Shown here piece after piece: positions 44,393-54,085 of a DNA stretch of 64,000 nt. Position numbers and translations under genes: made by a program. Each line of letters begins with the position of its first letter. Positions within the stretch are counted from its first letter, which is position 1. Source of the DNA: Phycisphaerae bacterium. GTDB lineage: Bacteria > Planctomycetota > Phycisphaerae > UBA1845 > Fen-1342. The stretch spans positions 124,001-188,000 of the forward strand of contig JAGNKU010000008.1 in NCBI GenBank assembly GCA_017999985.1. Direction: 5' to 3'. Under the pieces are notes generated by a model. That model worked only from the letters and a program-made list of their open reading frames with translations, was not told the origin of the DNA and searched no databases.

Positions 44393-46777
44393 TCATAACG
44401 ACCCAGGGCGTTTCTCCGTCTGATACTTTGTCGCCTGAGGAAACGGACTTGGTAGGTCATTCTCTTCAAGCCGGATTAGTTGCGCAAGCCCTTTGTTAAT
44501 CTCTTTGAGCTGGTCAACCTTGCGTCCTTGGTTACGGACGCGCTCTACGCGATCGTGATACTCGCGGTAAACGGGACCGTAAATCTGACTTGCAGGGACA
44601 GGCATACCGGTCTTATTCCACGGCTCCGGGTAGAGCGCAGGATTACTGATGCCCAATTCGAGCGCTTTCGCGACGTTGTGGTTGAAGTCGAATAAGACCT
44701 TCTCCCATCGACCCGCGCCAATAATCTGATCCATGCCCTTGTAGGACTGCCTTATCTGCTCGCTCGTCTGGCGCTGCTCCAGCTTCAAGCCCAAAATCTG
44801 AGCCCTGATCTTGTTTGCTTCTATGACCCCTTCCGTGGTGCTCTGATCTATGCTTTCGAGGATTTCAGTCAGGCGGGTGATTTCGACTTGAAGGGTCTGT
44901 TGCAGGGCGCGTAGCTGATTGATCGCGCCTATCGTCCCTAATGGCGTGGTCTCTGCTATCTGCGCCTGGAGCCGGGCGAGCTGAGATACTGACGCTGCCT
45001 CTTGGGCGGACAGGTCAAGGGTTACGCGCTTCGCGGCGTTGTCCTGTAGGCGCTTCAAATTGTCATTCAGGGCATCGACTTCGACTTGGGCTTTCTGCGC
45101 GTCCTGCGCTAACTTCGCGGGCGTGGTTTGCGTGGGGGTCTGCTCTGCCTGTTTGGCGGTTTCTTTCTGCGCGGCATTCAGGGCTTCTATCTGGCGGGTC
45201 AGGGCTTCGCGCCGCTTGCCCATTTCAGCGACGACCTTACGGTCGGTCTCGCTCAAATCATCCGCGCCAAAGAAACGGCGGACGAAACCACGCTTGTGCT
45301 CCTCAGAGTAGCGCCCGATTTCAAGGTCAAGGGTCTGACGCTCGCCCTTCAAGCGGGTTGCCTGATCTTGGGCGGCTTTGTTTCTTTGCGCGATTTCTGC
45401 GAAGCGCGCTTGTTGGGCGTCCGCCCGCTCTTGGGCTTCGATTAGTCCGCCGCGCTCCATCAGGTAGCCCGCGCCCATTCCGGCGCTGAGCCCCACGCCC
45501 ACGGTTGCCGCCGCGACGCCCAAGCCCGCGAGGGCAGCGCCGCCGAGACCTGCCAGGGCGGGCGCTGCCGCGACTCCGCCCGGCGCTGCGAAACCGACGA
45601 TCCGGGGTATGACCTGGGTCGCGGCGCGACCTGCGCCCGCCGCGCCAGCGCCGCCTAAGAGCTTGCCCCCTGCCCATTGCAGACCTTGCTTGCCCGCCCA
45701 TCCGATGCCCTTGACCCCCAGGTAAGCGCCCACCGCGCCCGCGCCGACTTCAAGCCAGGACGCGCCTTGATCCGTCCCGATCTTGCCCGCCCATCCTGCC
45801 GCCTTTTCAATGGCGCTCGCGAGGTTGTCGATTTGGGGCGCGAGCTGATCGGCGAGTTTGACCACGAGCGTATCGAAAGCGTCGCCGATCCGTTGGGCGG
45901 CGCTTTCAAGGTTGGCGGCGGCTCGCAATACCGGGTCCATCGTTTGCGGAGCGCCAGCGAGTCCCTGAGAGGTTTTAAGGGCATTCAGAGCGGTCGTTAC
46001 CGCCATGATGTTCTTGTCCGTCGCCGCGCCCATCAGCGCCCCCCGGACGTTGCCCCCGGCGGCGGTCTCGACAAACTGCCTGAGTTTGTCCGGCTCCAAT
46101 GACTCCGTAACCGCCAGGATGATTTCGTTTGCCCTGTCCAAGCCGATCTTCTCAAGCGCCCGCTGCGCCGCCACGAGTCCGGGCAGCGCTTGCTCGCCCA
46201 AGGCAAACCGGGCGTAGGCGTTCTGCTGCTGAAACCTGCCCGCCAGGTCTGACGCCGCGAGCATATTCCGCCCGCCTGTCAGACCGCGCAACGCGGCGAC
46301 CTGCCCGGGGCCGCCCGCCAAGGCAAGCGCGAATTCCTTTTGGACGGTCTCTTTGATCCGCGAAACCGCCGAGTAGATCAGGGAGCCGCCTGCCAAGAGC
46401 CCAAGGGTCTGTTTCAGGGAGCGCCCAAGTCCGAGACTGGCGCGCCCGAGACCCTGACTCGCCCGGGACGCCTGCGCCGACTCTGACCTGTATTTCCGTA
46501 TTAGGTCAAGCTGCTCGCGCATCGGTTTTTGGGCTTGCTTGATGCTCTGCGCGACTTTCTGTTGGGCGCTCCGGTAGGCGTCCGTCGCCTTGGCAGCAGT
46601 CCGCGCCGCGCTGCCTGACCCCCTGATCGCGCTCTGATATCGCTTGATTGACGCCTCTGCCTTGCGAGTCTGCGCGATGAGGCGGTCAAGATGCTTGACG
46701 ATGTTGTCGCCCTTAAGCGACTCGACCACCTGCAAGATGATCTTCTGTATGACGGGCTCTGTTGCTTCTGTGTCCAT
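44393..46777 (-). CDS. Tail tape-measure-like protein
   Basis: 794 residues, from an ATG at 46777 on the minus strand. Coiled-coil N-terminus (about 1-110), then GLGRASLGLGRSLKQTLGLL and an Ala/Gly-rich hydrophobic centre (about 270-400) containing possible membrane-crossing segments, then a second long coiled coil (about 430-660). This pattern fits phage tape-measure proteins, which set tail length and cross the host membrane. It is the only structural-type gene on this strand and is convergent with 44114 (6 bases apart). A start at 47014 would overlap the divergent gene and is rejected. Confidence 0.65.
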   Translation of the reverse strand: MDTEATEPVIQKIILQVVESLKGDNIVKHLDRLIAQTRKAEASIKRYQSAIRGSGSAARTAAKATDAYRSAQQKVAQSIKQAQKPMREQLDLIRKYRSESAQASRASQGLGRASLGLGRSLKQTLGLLAGGSLIYSAVSRIKETVQKEFALALAGGPGQVAALRGLTGGRNMLAASDLAGRFQQQNAYARFALGEQALPGLVAAQRALEKIGLDRANEIILAVTESLEPDKLRQFVETAAGGNVRGALMGAATDKNIMAVTTALNALKTSQGLAGAPQTMDPVLRAAANLESAAQRIGDAFDTLVVKLADQLAPQIDNLASAIEKAAGWAGKIGTDQGASWLEVGAGAVGAYLGVKGIGWAGKQGLQWAGGKLLGGAGAAGAGRAATQVIPRIVGFAAPGGVAAAPALAGLGGAALAGLGVAAATVGVGLSAGMGAGYLMERGGLIEAQERADAQQARFAEIAQRNKAAQDQATRLKGERQTLDLEIGRYSEEHKRGFVRRFFGADDLSETDRKVVAEMGKRREALTRQIEALNAAQKETAKQAEQTPTQTTPAKLAQDAQKAQVEVDALNDNLKRLQDNAAKRVTLDLSAQEAASVSQLARLQAQIAETTPLGTIGAINQLRALQQTLQVEITRLTEILESIDQSTTEGVIEANKIRAQILGLKLEQRQTSEQIRQSYKGMDQIIGAGRWEKVLFDFNHNVAKALELGISNPALYPEPWNKTGMPVPASQIYGPVYREYHDRVERVRNQGRKVDQLKEINKGLAQLIRLEENDLPSPFPQATKYQTEKRPGSL

Positions 46778-46870
46778 GAATACACATTCGTCGCGCAGAA
46801 AAGATTTCCTGCCAGAATTTTGAAGGAATGGGCGGCGGTCGCGTTGAATGAGTGAAAGAGGAGACCACCA

Positions 46871-47119
46871 ATGGCACGCAAATACATACCACGCGGGACG
46901 CCTGTAGGACGCCCGCCCATTTATCCGCGAGATAGAATTGATGAAGCGGTCAAGGGCATCATCGCCCACGAGCCGCCACGAAAGCCTTACGGTGATACGG
47001 CGCTTGCCGCGCATCTAGAGGCATACCACGGGCTCCGCTGCTCGCCTTATGCCGCGAGGGAGTCGCGCAAGCGACTTGGGATAGAGCCCGCCAGAAAGCG
47101 GTGCAGACGTGACGGGTGA
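46871..47119 (+). CDS. Small basic DNA-binding-like protein
   Basis: 82 residues, with GGAG eight bases before the ATG. It is Arg/Pro-rich, with YGDTALAAHLEAYHGLRCSPYAARESRKRLGI resembling the helix-turn-helix of the RpoN-box or of phage regulators. It is the first gene of the rightward late operon, divergent from the tape-measure gene across 93 bases. A regulator of late transcription would fit, but this is inferred from shape. Confidence 0.5.
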   Translation: MARKYIPRGTPVGRPPIYPRDRIDEAVKGIIAHEPPRKPYGDTALAAHLEAYHGLRCSPYAARESRKRLGIEPARKRCRRDG

Positions 47120-47369
47120 TCGTTACCGCAATCTGCGCTCCAAGGCAATCGTATTCAGCTCTTGGGAGCCGATCGCGGCGACCGTCAGAAGCGGCAAGCG
47201 GAAGCCGGTTGAAGGGTCAAAGGGCATCGTGACGATTTCGTTTCGCAGAAACCCCGGCAAGTATACGTATCGGCTCACTCGACCTTTCACGATGAAAGAA
47301 TGGTTGGCGTGGATGAGCGCCAACAGCGTCGGGCGTTGGTGGAATTTCAAATATCTAGGAAGGGTCTGA
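47109..47369 (+). CDS. KTSC-domain-like small protein
   Basis: 86 residues from a GTG that overlaps the previous gene by 11 bases. The C-terminal part (YTYRLTRPFTMKEWLAWMSA then GRWWNFKYLG) resembles the KTSC domain, a small fold common in phage and often linked to nucleic acid. Function unknown. Confidence 0.5.
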   Translation: MTGDRYRNLRSKAIVFSSWEPIAATVRSGKRKPVEGSKGIVTISFRRNPGKYTYRLTRPFTMKEWLAWMSANSVGRWWNFKYLGRV

Positions 47370-47372
47370 CCT

Positions 47373-47636
47373 ATGAAGGAAGCAATTGGACACGTCGTTT
47401 TTGAAATCAGGCGCGGTGAAGGGCTCGCCACGATGACCATCTGGACGGACGGAAGCGAAATGACCGTCTCAGTCCTGCCGGAAGCCCTACAGGCGTTGTC
47501 TCTTGGACTTGGCGAAATGGCAGGACAGGACGAAGGATATCGCGCCTATGTCGCTGATATCTTCACCAACCCTGACTTGCCCGATGATACTCCGGAGCCG
47601 GAGCCCGCCGACGGTGGGCTATCGTTAATCGACTAG
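47373..47636 (+). CDS. Small hypothetical phage protein
   Basis: 87 residues, three bases after the previous stop. A beta-rich N-terminus (GHVVFEIRRGEGLATMTIW) is followed by a helix and a Pro/Asp/Glu-rich tail. No family recognised. Placed in the late operon upstream of the terminase genes. Confidence 0.5.
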   Translation: MKEAIGHVVFEIRRGEGLATMTIWTDGSEMTVSVLPEALQALSLGLGEMAGQDEGYRAYVADIFTNPDLPDDTPEPEPADGGLSLID

Positions 47637-47646
47637 GACGGTAACA

Positions 47647-48135
47647 GTGAGAGAATACGAATTAGCTACAACGTGGGGACTGCCGAAACAATCGTGGCTT
47701 GTGACGCGCCACGAGCGCGAGCGCTTCGGGCGGATGCTCCGCAAATGGAAGCGCGAAAACCCCAAGGCGACATTGATACAAGAAATGCTCGCCGAGTCCC
47801 TTGTCCGCCTGCATATCTGGGAGCAACGCCTCGTAGATCGGCGGACATTCTTTGACGGCGAGCGGACGGACTACCAAGAGGTAGCAGACCACAAGCCCGA
47901 CGTGGATACCGAAGACCTAGAGCGCAAGATGAAAGAATGGAAAGAGCTTATGCCGCTCGTGATTAAATGGAAAACAGAGCTGCTGAAGCTTGCCCTTGCC
48001 AATGGCGTCAACCTGCAAATCACAGGGGACGCCCGAAACGTGAGCGCCCTATTCGGCGCGCTCGATCAGTCCGAAAGAGAAAAGGTCAATTCCTACCGTG
48101 GTAGTAGCGGAGAAAACGCGCAAGAAACAGATTGA
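47647..48135 (+). CDS. Small terminase subunit candidate
   Basis: 162 residues, highly charged and helical (HERERFGRMLRKWKREN; TEDLERKMKEWKELM). It directly precedes and overlaps the large terminase gene by 38 bases, the usual place of TerS. No clear helix-turn-helix signature, so the call rests on position and size. Confidence 0.5.
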   Translation: MREYELATTWGLPKQSWLVTRHERERFGRMLRKWKRENPKATLIQEMLAESLVRLHIWEQRLVDRRTFFDGERTDYQEVADHKPDVDTEDLERKMKEWKELMPLVIKWKTELLKLALANGVNLQITGDARNVSALFGALDQSEREKVNSYRGSSGENAQETD

Positions 48136-49576
48136 CCCGGCGCTGATCGTCGCCAGCTTCGATGATGACGAAATCGCCTTGGCGCGGTATCTCCGCGATG
48201 ACCCCGTAGCATTCTGCCGCCACGTCCTGCAAGTCCGCCCCCATCGCAAACAGGTTGAAGTCCTCACGTCGCCATTGGAGCGTCAATCATCGCTGCTGCC
48301 GTGGGGCAGGCAATTCGGCAAGTCAACGGTTATTCGCTGGTACTTGGCTTGGAAGCTGTTTTCGAGCCGTGGATATACCGCCTACGTTATGTCGCCCTCA
48401 GGCGAGCAGTCCGCCAAATTCTTCGAGCGCCTGTTGGACGTATTTGAGCAATCGGCTTACCTGCGGACTTATGCCACCTGGAAGGTCAGCGGGCGGACGC
48501 TTCACGTCGGCGGCGATGAATGGGGCGCATCGGTCGAATGGTTGAAAGTAGGACTTGACGCGTCTAACGTCAGGGGACGCACAATCACAGACGGTAACGG
48601 GCTGGTTGTTTATGACGAAGCCGCCTCATTCCTTTACCCTGAGCAGATAATCGGCGTCACGTTGCCTTTCTGCGCCACGGGCGGCGGAGCCGTCTATCTA
48701 TCATCGCCCGGTGAAATCGGCTCGTATTTCCACGCCCTGTATGAAGACTTCAAGGCGCAAGAGCGCCTTGCCCGTGAGCGCGGCGAGACCCCACGCCACC
48801 GCGTCTATGAGGCAGATTGGCGCGACGTTGACCACCTGTCCGCGGAATTCGTCGCGGAGCAAGAAAGATCGCTCACGGCGCAGGGGCGACGGTGGTTTTT
48901 CGAGCGCGAATATCTCGGGCGCTGGGTCAGGACTGAGGGGGCGTTTTTCAACGCATCAGACGTGAAACTCTGTCACGTCCGCGACCTGCCCCAAGGTGGC
49001 AGCGCCGACACCTGGATTTACTCGCTGGACCCCGGACTTGATAAGAGCCCTGCTGTCCTGATCGTCGCCCGTTGGAACCCTGTCCTGCGCCGCCTTGAAA
49101 TCGGCGAGTTAATCAGTCTCGTGAGGGACGGCAACCGCTACGTCAGGCAGGGGTCAGAGCGGATCGCGGGCTACCCCGACCTACTCGACCTGATCTTGGA
49201 GTTACGGCGGACCCGCCCCATTCACCGGCTCTATTACGACCCCGGCATAGAGCAGACGTTAAGCGAAATGCTCGGCAACCGCTTCGGCGTTGCCACGGAG
49301 CCCGTCCGGGTCGGCGGTTACGCCGCAAAACTAACCGCCTTGCAGGACTTGCAGCGCGCCCTAAGCGCCCAACGGATCGTCTGGCAGGATCATCGAATAA
49401 CGGCGCAATTGTTGGGCTTCTCCGCGCCCGTCAATCCGCTAACCGGGCGTCACGATTTCCCCACGTCGGACGCGGATATCGTGGTCGCGCTCTGCCAGCT
49501 TGCCCGCTACCTGGGGCAGCGCGTGGAAACGCCGTGGGCTTTTGAGGCGGTCACGCGGAAGGGGGCAACGTGGTAG
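48098..49576 (+). CDS. Large terminase subunit
   Basis: 492 residues from GTG 48098. ATPase part: PWGRQFGKST (Walker A-like) and GLVVYDEAA (Walker B), followed by a Ser/Thr-rich coupling motif (AVYLSSPG). The nuclease part has YSLDPGLDKS and a later TSDADIVVALCQ acidic residue. This is the motor that packages DNA into the procapsid. It overlaps the small subunit candidate and the portal gene, indicating a coupled packaging operon. Confidence 0.9.
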   Translation: MVVAEKTRKKQIDPALIVASFDDDEIALARYLRDDPVAFCRHVLQVRPHRKQVEVLTSPLERQSSLLPWGRQFGKSTVIRWYLAWKLFSSRGYTAYVMSPSGEQSAKFFERLLDVFEQSAYLRTYATWKVSGRTLHVGGDEWGASVEWLKVGLDASNVRGRTITDGNGLVVYDEAASFLYPEQIIGVTLPFCATGGGAVYLSSPGEIGSYFHALYEDFKAQERLARERGETPRHRVYEADWRDVDHLSAEFVAEQERSLTAQGRRWFFEREYLGRWVRTEGAFFNASDVKLCHVRDLPQGGSADTWIYSLDPGLDKSPAVLIVARWNPVLRRLEIGELISLVRDGNRYVRQGSERIAGYPDLLDLILELRRTRPIHRLYYDPGIEQTLSEMLGNRFGVATEPVRVGGYAAKLTALQDLQRALSAQRIVWQDHRITAQLLGFSAPVNPLTGRHDFPTSDADIVVALCQLARYLGQRVETPWAFEAVTRKGATW

Positions 49577-50916
49577 GACTACTGCGCCGCCTTTTCGGAT
49601 CGCCTGCCCCTGCGCCCGCGCCTGCCTTTGACGTGGCAGCGGGAGCCCAACGGGTGGTCGATACTCGACTCCTCTTGAATGCCCAGCGCTTCTACGTGGG
49701 CTTGTCCGCGTCGGATCGCCTGGATCTCTTCCGATCCATCTACTACGGGACGCCCCTTGCCGTCGGCGCGGTCAACGTCATTGTCCGGATGACCAATTCT
49801 CGCCCGCGCTTCAATTCCGGCAACCCTGACGTGGATCGGCGCTGCCGTCAGATATGGCAGACCTATCGGCTCCATCAGGTCAATGACTCGCTGATCCGGC
49901 AGAGTCTCATTTACGGCTACAGCATCGGTGAAGTCGTTTGGGGCGAGCGGGAGCCCCTGACCCTGGATCGCGTGGTCGTGCCGCCGTCCTACGAAATCCG
50001 AGTCCTGGCAGACGAGCGCGGGCAGCGGACGGGCTACCTGCAATTGCCGTCTATCGAGTCGATGCGCCCCCTGGATCGTCGGACGATACCGCCCGAGAAA
50101 TGTATCGCGGTCACAAGAGACCCGACAGACCTACAGGACTACTACGGATCATCGCTTTTTGAAAGCGCCGTCGGGCAGTTTGATAGTCTCTGCCAAATCC
50201 TGAAAGCCCAAATCACGGTTATGCAGCGCTTGGGCAAGCCGCGCTTTCAGGTCGCAATACCGACAGAGGGCTTGTCTGAGGAACAATTCCGCGAGCGCCT
50301 GACCGCCGCGAAAAACGTCTTTGCCCAAATCGGCAGCGTTGACGCCGACCTATTTGTGCCTGCCGGAGTCGAAGTGAAGATCATCGGCGGCGAAACCTTG
50401 GGGGTCAAAGTCGCGGATGAAACCCGGCTTGTGGTTTCGATGTTGCTCGCTGCCGTGGGCATCCCGCCCGCGTTGCTTCACGTAACAATAACCGGCTCCG
50501 TGGGGACTGAGAGTTACGCCCGTCAAAGCATTCTCGTTATGCAGAGCATGTTAGACAACATTCAAGAGGCAACGGCGGCGGCGTGGAATACGTCATTCTG
50601 GCGGATCGTCCAACGCCTTGAAGGGATGCCCGTCGCGCCCCAAATGTCGTTTGAAAAGCCGAGACTGCTAGAGCAACAAATAGAGGAGCAAGCCCGCGCG
50701 CTCCGTTGGGAAAACGACCTGACGGAAGTCCGTTACGGAATTCGCGCCCCTGAATGGTTGGCGCAGCGTTGCGGCGCGGATGAAGCATACGACCCCGACT
50801 TACTGGCGGACAAGATCGAAGAGGAGCCGGAAGCGCCCGCCACGCCCGACGCTGCCCGGGCAGAGTCCACAACCAAGGGGACAGACGAGCGGGCAACCGG
50901 CAACAAGGAATTATGA
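49570..50916 (+). CDS. Phage portal protein
   Basis: 448 residues, overlapping the terminase by 7 bases. The centre (about 100-350) matches DUF935/Mu gp29-like portals: PPSYEIRVLADERGQ, KCIAVTRDPTDLQDYYGSSLFESA, then a long helix and an acidic tail. Portals form the ring at the capsid vertex through which DNA passes. The position after TerL supports the call. Confidence 0.85.
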   Translation: MVGLLRRLFGSPAPAPAPAFDVAAGAQRVVDTRLLLNAQRFYVGLSASDRLDLFRSIYYGTPLAVGAVNVIVRMTNSRPRFNSGNPDVDRRCRQIWQTYRLHQVNDSLIRQSLIYGYSIGEVVWGEREPLTLDRVVVPPSYEIRVLADERGQRTGYLQLPSIESMRPLDRRTIPPEKCIAVTRDPTDLQDYYGSSLFESAVGQFDSLCQILKAQITVMQRLGKPRFQVAIPTEGLSEEQFRERLTAAKNVFAQIGSVDADLFVPAGVEVKIIGGETLGVKVADETRLVVSMLLAAVGIPPALLHVTITGSVGTESYARQSILVMQSMLDNIQEATAAAWNTSFWRIVQRLEGMPVAPQMSFEKPRLLEQQIEEQARALRWENDLTEVRYGIRAPEWLAQRCGADEAYDPDLLADKIEEEPEAPATPDAARAESTTKGTDERATGNKEL

Positions 50917-50938
50917 CAGAAACGGAGAAGTAAGATAT

Positions 50939-52051
50939 ATGCCACTACCACTACCAACGGACAAAGAAACGCAGTCGCAGTATGTTGATCGCTGCATCGA
51001 CGATCGCGCCGTTAAGCGGGAGTATCCCAATTCCGCCGAGCGCCGCGACGCCTGCCGCCGCCTTTGGAATACCGCCAAGGCAAAGCGCCACAACCTGCGC
51101 GTGACGCCCATCCGCGAGCATAGCGCTACTGCGCCGGACTTGGACAAGATACGCGCCGTGGCGGGCAACGCCGATCTTGCCGCGGACGATGTTTTTGACT
51201 TCGGCGTCTTCGTTATCGCAAGATCAGGCGTCAACCGCAACGCGACCGACATAACGCCTGAGGGGCAACGCGCCGCCGTAGATGAATGGATCGGCAAGCC
51301 GATTTACTTCCGCGACCACGAAACCGAAGCCGCCAACCAAATCGGGCGCATCTATGACGCCTGGATCGAAGATCAGGCAGGCGAGACCGTCACGATGGGC
51401 AGGGGCTACGGCATCAGGACGGATGACCTGCGCGACGTTTTTGCGCGCATTGAAAACGGAATTCACCGTGAAATGTCCTGCGGTTACGAGCCCGTCCGGT
51501 CGGTCTGTAGCGCCTGCGGTGCAGACCTGGACGCGCCGAGTTTCAACGCCTGCCCCAAGGGGCATCGGGTCGGATCGGACGGCGTTTATGCCCGTGACCT
51601 TGCTTTCGTCCCTGACCATATTTCATTCGTCGGCAGACCTGCCGTTGAAGGGGCGGGCATCGTCTCTGCCGCCGACGTGGTGCGGATCATCCGCCAGTAT
51701 GCCGCCGATCCAACGCCCCCGCCCGAGCTGGCAGGTGTCCTATCAGAGCTGGCGGACGCCCGCGACTTCCGAGACCACGCGCAGGCAGAATTCCGGCGCT
51801 ACGCCCGTAGCAACCTGCCCGACCTGACCGAAAGTGACCTATCCGAAATCTGTGAGCGGCTATCCGCTCGAAACCTACTACGTCTGGCCCGAGCCGAGAA
51901 AGCCCGCTTAACCGCCGACCTGCCAGACGGCAAGCAACTAACGACCGTCGCGCCCGCCCCTGACCCGGAGTCAGGGAGCAGCGCGCCCGAGTATCGCAAT
52001 CTCAAAGACCTGTTTTCCAACCTGAGAGGTAATAAGCAATGGCGAGTGTAA
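50939..52051 (+). CDS. Capsid maturation protease / scaffold candidate
   Basis: 370 residues from ATG 50939, with GGAG upstream. The middle part (about 80-240) resembles phage prohead proteases, with FDFGVFVIARSGVNRNATDI and EWIGKPIYFRDHETEAANQI. A CSACGADLDAPSFNACPKGH cysteine pair-of-pairs looks like a zinc ribbon, unusual in this family. The C-terminal third is helical and may act as scaffold. It lies between portal and capsid genes, as expected. Confidence 0.65.
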   Translation: MPLPLPTDKETQSQYVDRCIDDRAVKREYPNSAERRDACRRLWNTAKAKRHNLRVTPIREHSATAPDLDKIRAVAGNADLAADDVFDFGVFVIARSGVNRNATDITPEGQRAAVDEWIGKPIYFRDHETEAANQIGRIYDAWIEDQAGETVTMGRGYGIRTDDLRDVFARIENGIHREMSCGYEPVRSVCSACGADLDAPSFNACPKGHRVGSDGVYARDLAFVPDHISFVGRPAVEGAGIVSAADVVRIIRQYAADPTPPPELAGVLSELADARDFRDHAQAEFRRYARSNLPDLTESDLSEICERLSARNLLRLARAEKARLTADLPDGKQLTTVAPAPDPESGSSAPEYRNLKDLFSNLRGNKQWRV

Positions 52052-52428
52052 ACCTATCATCCGGCGGCGTCCGCGCCGGAGTCCGGGCGGGCGCAGACCT
52101 GCCCGCCGACAGACTTTTCAAATACAGCAGCATCGAAAACGAAGTCGTTTTATGCGGCGCTGGCGAAGAGGCGGACGGTATCGTCCTGGCGGAAGTCCTG
52201 ACAGGCGAGATTCTGAATGCCGAAGGGGTCTGTTACGCCCGAAAGACCACGGGGACGTTCTCTGACGTGACCATCGGCAGTAACTTCACCTGCGGCGCGG
52301 AGTTTATGTCCGCTGCCGATGGGGTCATAACCGCCTACGTCGCGGCAAGTGACAACCGCCCGCTTGGAAAGTTTCTGAGCAGCGGAAGCAGCGGCGAAAC
52401 CGGCAAGATACTCTTTTATTCGAGGTAA
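52039..52428 (+). CDS. Capsid decoration protein candidate
   Basis: 129 residues, overlapping the protease gene by 13 bases. It is beta-rich with many Gly/Ser (AGVRAGADLPADRLFKY, GEILNAEGVCYARKTTG) and resembles DUF2190-like head decoration proteins. It directly precedes the major capsid gene, the usual location. Confidence 0.6.
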   Translation: MASVNLSSGGVRAGVRAGADLPADRLFKYSSIENEVVLCGAGEEADGIVLAEVLTGEILNAEGVCYARKTTGTFSDVTIGSNFTCGAEFMSAADGVITAYVAASDNRPLGKFLSSGSSGETGKILFYSR

Positions 52429-52434
52429 CAACCA

Positions 52435-53583
52435 ATGGTAAAGACATACGAGAATGATCTCTTCCAACGTCTCGACGCGACCTATGAGCCCGCCGAGACC
52501 TGCGCCCGCCGCTTTACGGCAGGCGACTACTTACGCACCTTCAATGACCCTGCCAAGCGGGCGTCATTCGACAACCTGAAACTCAGCATTCAGACTGACG
52601 GACTAACGCCGCGACGCATCTACGAAGCCAAGGAATGGGCGGACTTCATCCCGACCGTTTACCTGGACCCGATCCTCGAAACGGTCACCTACCGCTCGGT
52701 CGCTTCGCAGCTTGCCAGCACGGCGAGCGTCAATACCGGTCTGACCTTCGTCTACCGGACTTTTGAGCATTTTCAACGGGCGCAGCGCGGAGCCGAGAAT
52801 ACCGAATTCGAGCGCCGCAAGGGTCAACGCGCCGTCCAACAGACGGGCTTTCATACGTTGGGCTTGCGCTCTTACGTGACCGAAGAGGAGACCCTCGATA
52901 TCCCATTCTCCGCGCAGCAGCTTGAGCTAAATACGATGGGCGCGGCAATCGCCCTGGAGCGCGACCTCCTCTGGATGGACGCGCTGCATACCGCGACAGA
53001 CGGGACCAATGCGACCACCTATCACAATCATCTTGTGAGCAAGGCGCAGCTTGACCTTGAAGGGCTCCACGGCGTGTTGACGTGGTTTGCAAGCCCCTTT
53101 GAGGCAGCGCTGACGACCATCGACCTGAGCAACTTTTGGGAGTCAGGGACGGCAGCGGAGCAAGTCGAAGGGCTTATGCGGATCGGTATGTTTCGCCCAA
53201 CCGACGTGTTGGTCAATGCCAAGCTGTATTTCTCGATTGTGAATAACTCATTCTTGCAGCAGCAGAATATATGGACGAATTCGCGCATCCTCGATACCGG
53301 TGAATTGAGCGTCCCCTTGCTTGGCGTCAACATATGGAAGGTCAATACCGGTCACTTTGCCGATGCAAACGACCCCGATAGCTGGGTGCCTACCGATGAC
53401 GTGATTGTCCTGGATCGCCGTATGGGCGGCGGCGGAACCATCAATCAGAAACAACCGCTTCAGGTTAGAAATTGGGCTACGCCTGAATTCCGGACTGAGG
53501 ATTTTATGATCTACGAAAGACTCGGCGTCGCCGTCCAAAACCGACGCTCGCTTGTCCGGATCAGCAACGGAGCCGGGAGCTAA
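52435..53583 (+). CDS. Major capsid protein (HK97-like)
   Basis: 382 residues, 6 bases after the decoration gene. An N-terminal helical arm is followed by E-loop-like and P-domain-like segments (AAIALERDLLWMDALHTA; GMFRPTDVLVNAKLYFSIV; WATPEFRTEDFMIYERLGVA). Size, order in the operon and the closing LGVAVQNRRSLVRI strand fit an HK97-fold coat protein. Sequence similarity by eye is moderate. Confidence 0.8.
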   Translation: MVKTYENDLFQRLDATYEPAETCARRFTAGDYLRTFNDPAKRASFDNLKLSIQTDGLTPRRIYEAKEWADFIPTVYLDPILETVTYRSVASQLASTASVNTGLTFVYRTFEHFQRAQRGAENTEFERRKGQRAVQQTGFHTLGLRSYVTEEETLDIPFSAQQLELNTMGAAIALERDLLWMDALHTATDGTNATTYHNHLVSKAQLDLEGLHGVLTWFASPFEAALTTIDLSNFWESGTAAEQVEGLMRIGMFRPTDVLVNAKLYFSIVNNSFLQQQNIWTNSRILDTGELSVPLLGVNIWKVNTGHFADANDPDSWVPTDDVIVLDRRMGGGGTINQKQPLQVRNWATPEFRTEDFMIYERLGVAVQNRRSLVRISNGAGS

Positions 53584-53584
53584 A

Positions 53585-54085
53585 GTGACGCGTGAGACCT
53601 TCAATAACGTCGAAGAGCTGATTTTGTGGTCGGGCTTCGACCACGGCGCATCATCCGGTCAGGCGAGCGTCACACAAGGGACTTTCGCCTACGGTCAATT
53701 CGAGCGCGCCTTGGACGAAGCCCGCCGAGAAATCTACCGGAAGACCGGGCAACGCCTGAATGATGAATTCGACGAAGATCGCGCCGATGAATTGAAGGAA
53801 GCCGAGCGCTACCTTGCCATTGCCCGCTTAATTCCCAACTACGCGAACCGGATGCAATTAGAGTTTCCGGAGAGCAACCTCGCAAGTGTTGGGGAAGTGA
53901 CTGTTGGCGCGGATACCCCGAGCCCCTACGAAAAAGGCGCGCAATGGATTGAGAAGATGTATAGCGCCTATAGGTCGATGGGGCTTGCGTTGCTCGCCAA
54001 CGCCCGCGACCACGCCGACATAGAGCTAGGCGACGACGTATCCTCTGAGAGTTACCCTTGTCTGTCCCCCTCTCCTTCAGGGTAA
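53585..54085 (+). CDS. Head-tail connector candidate
   Basis: 166 residues from GTG 53585, with GGGAG five bases upstream. It is mainly helical (QFERALDEARREIYRKTGQR; ADELKEAERYLAIARLIPNY), like phage head-completion proteins. It follows the capsid gene. Its last codons lie inside a perfect 12-bp inverted repeat (54047-54090). Confidence 0.55.
   Translation: MTRETFNNVEELILWSGFDHGASSGQASVTQGTFAYGQFERALDEARREIYRKTGQRLNDEFDEDRADELKEAERYLAIARLIPNYANRMQLEFPESNLASVGEVTVGADTPSPYEKGAQWIEKMYSAYRSMGLALLANARDHADIELGDDVSSESYPCLSPSPSG

Noticed and set aside
46778-47014. N-terminal extension of the tape-measure-like protein
   Set aside because: It would overlap the divergent gene at 46871, which has a strong ribosome site, and the extra residues look non-protein-like.
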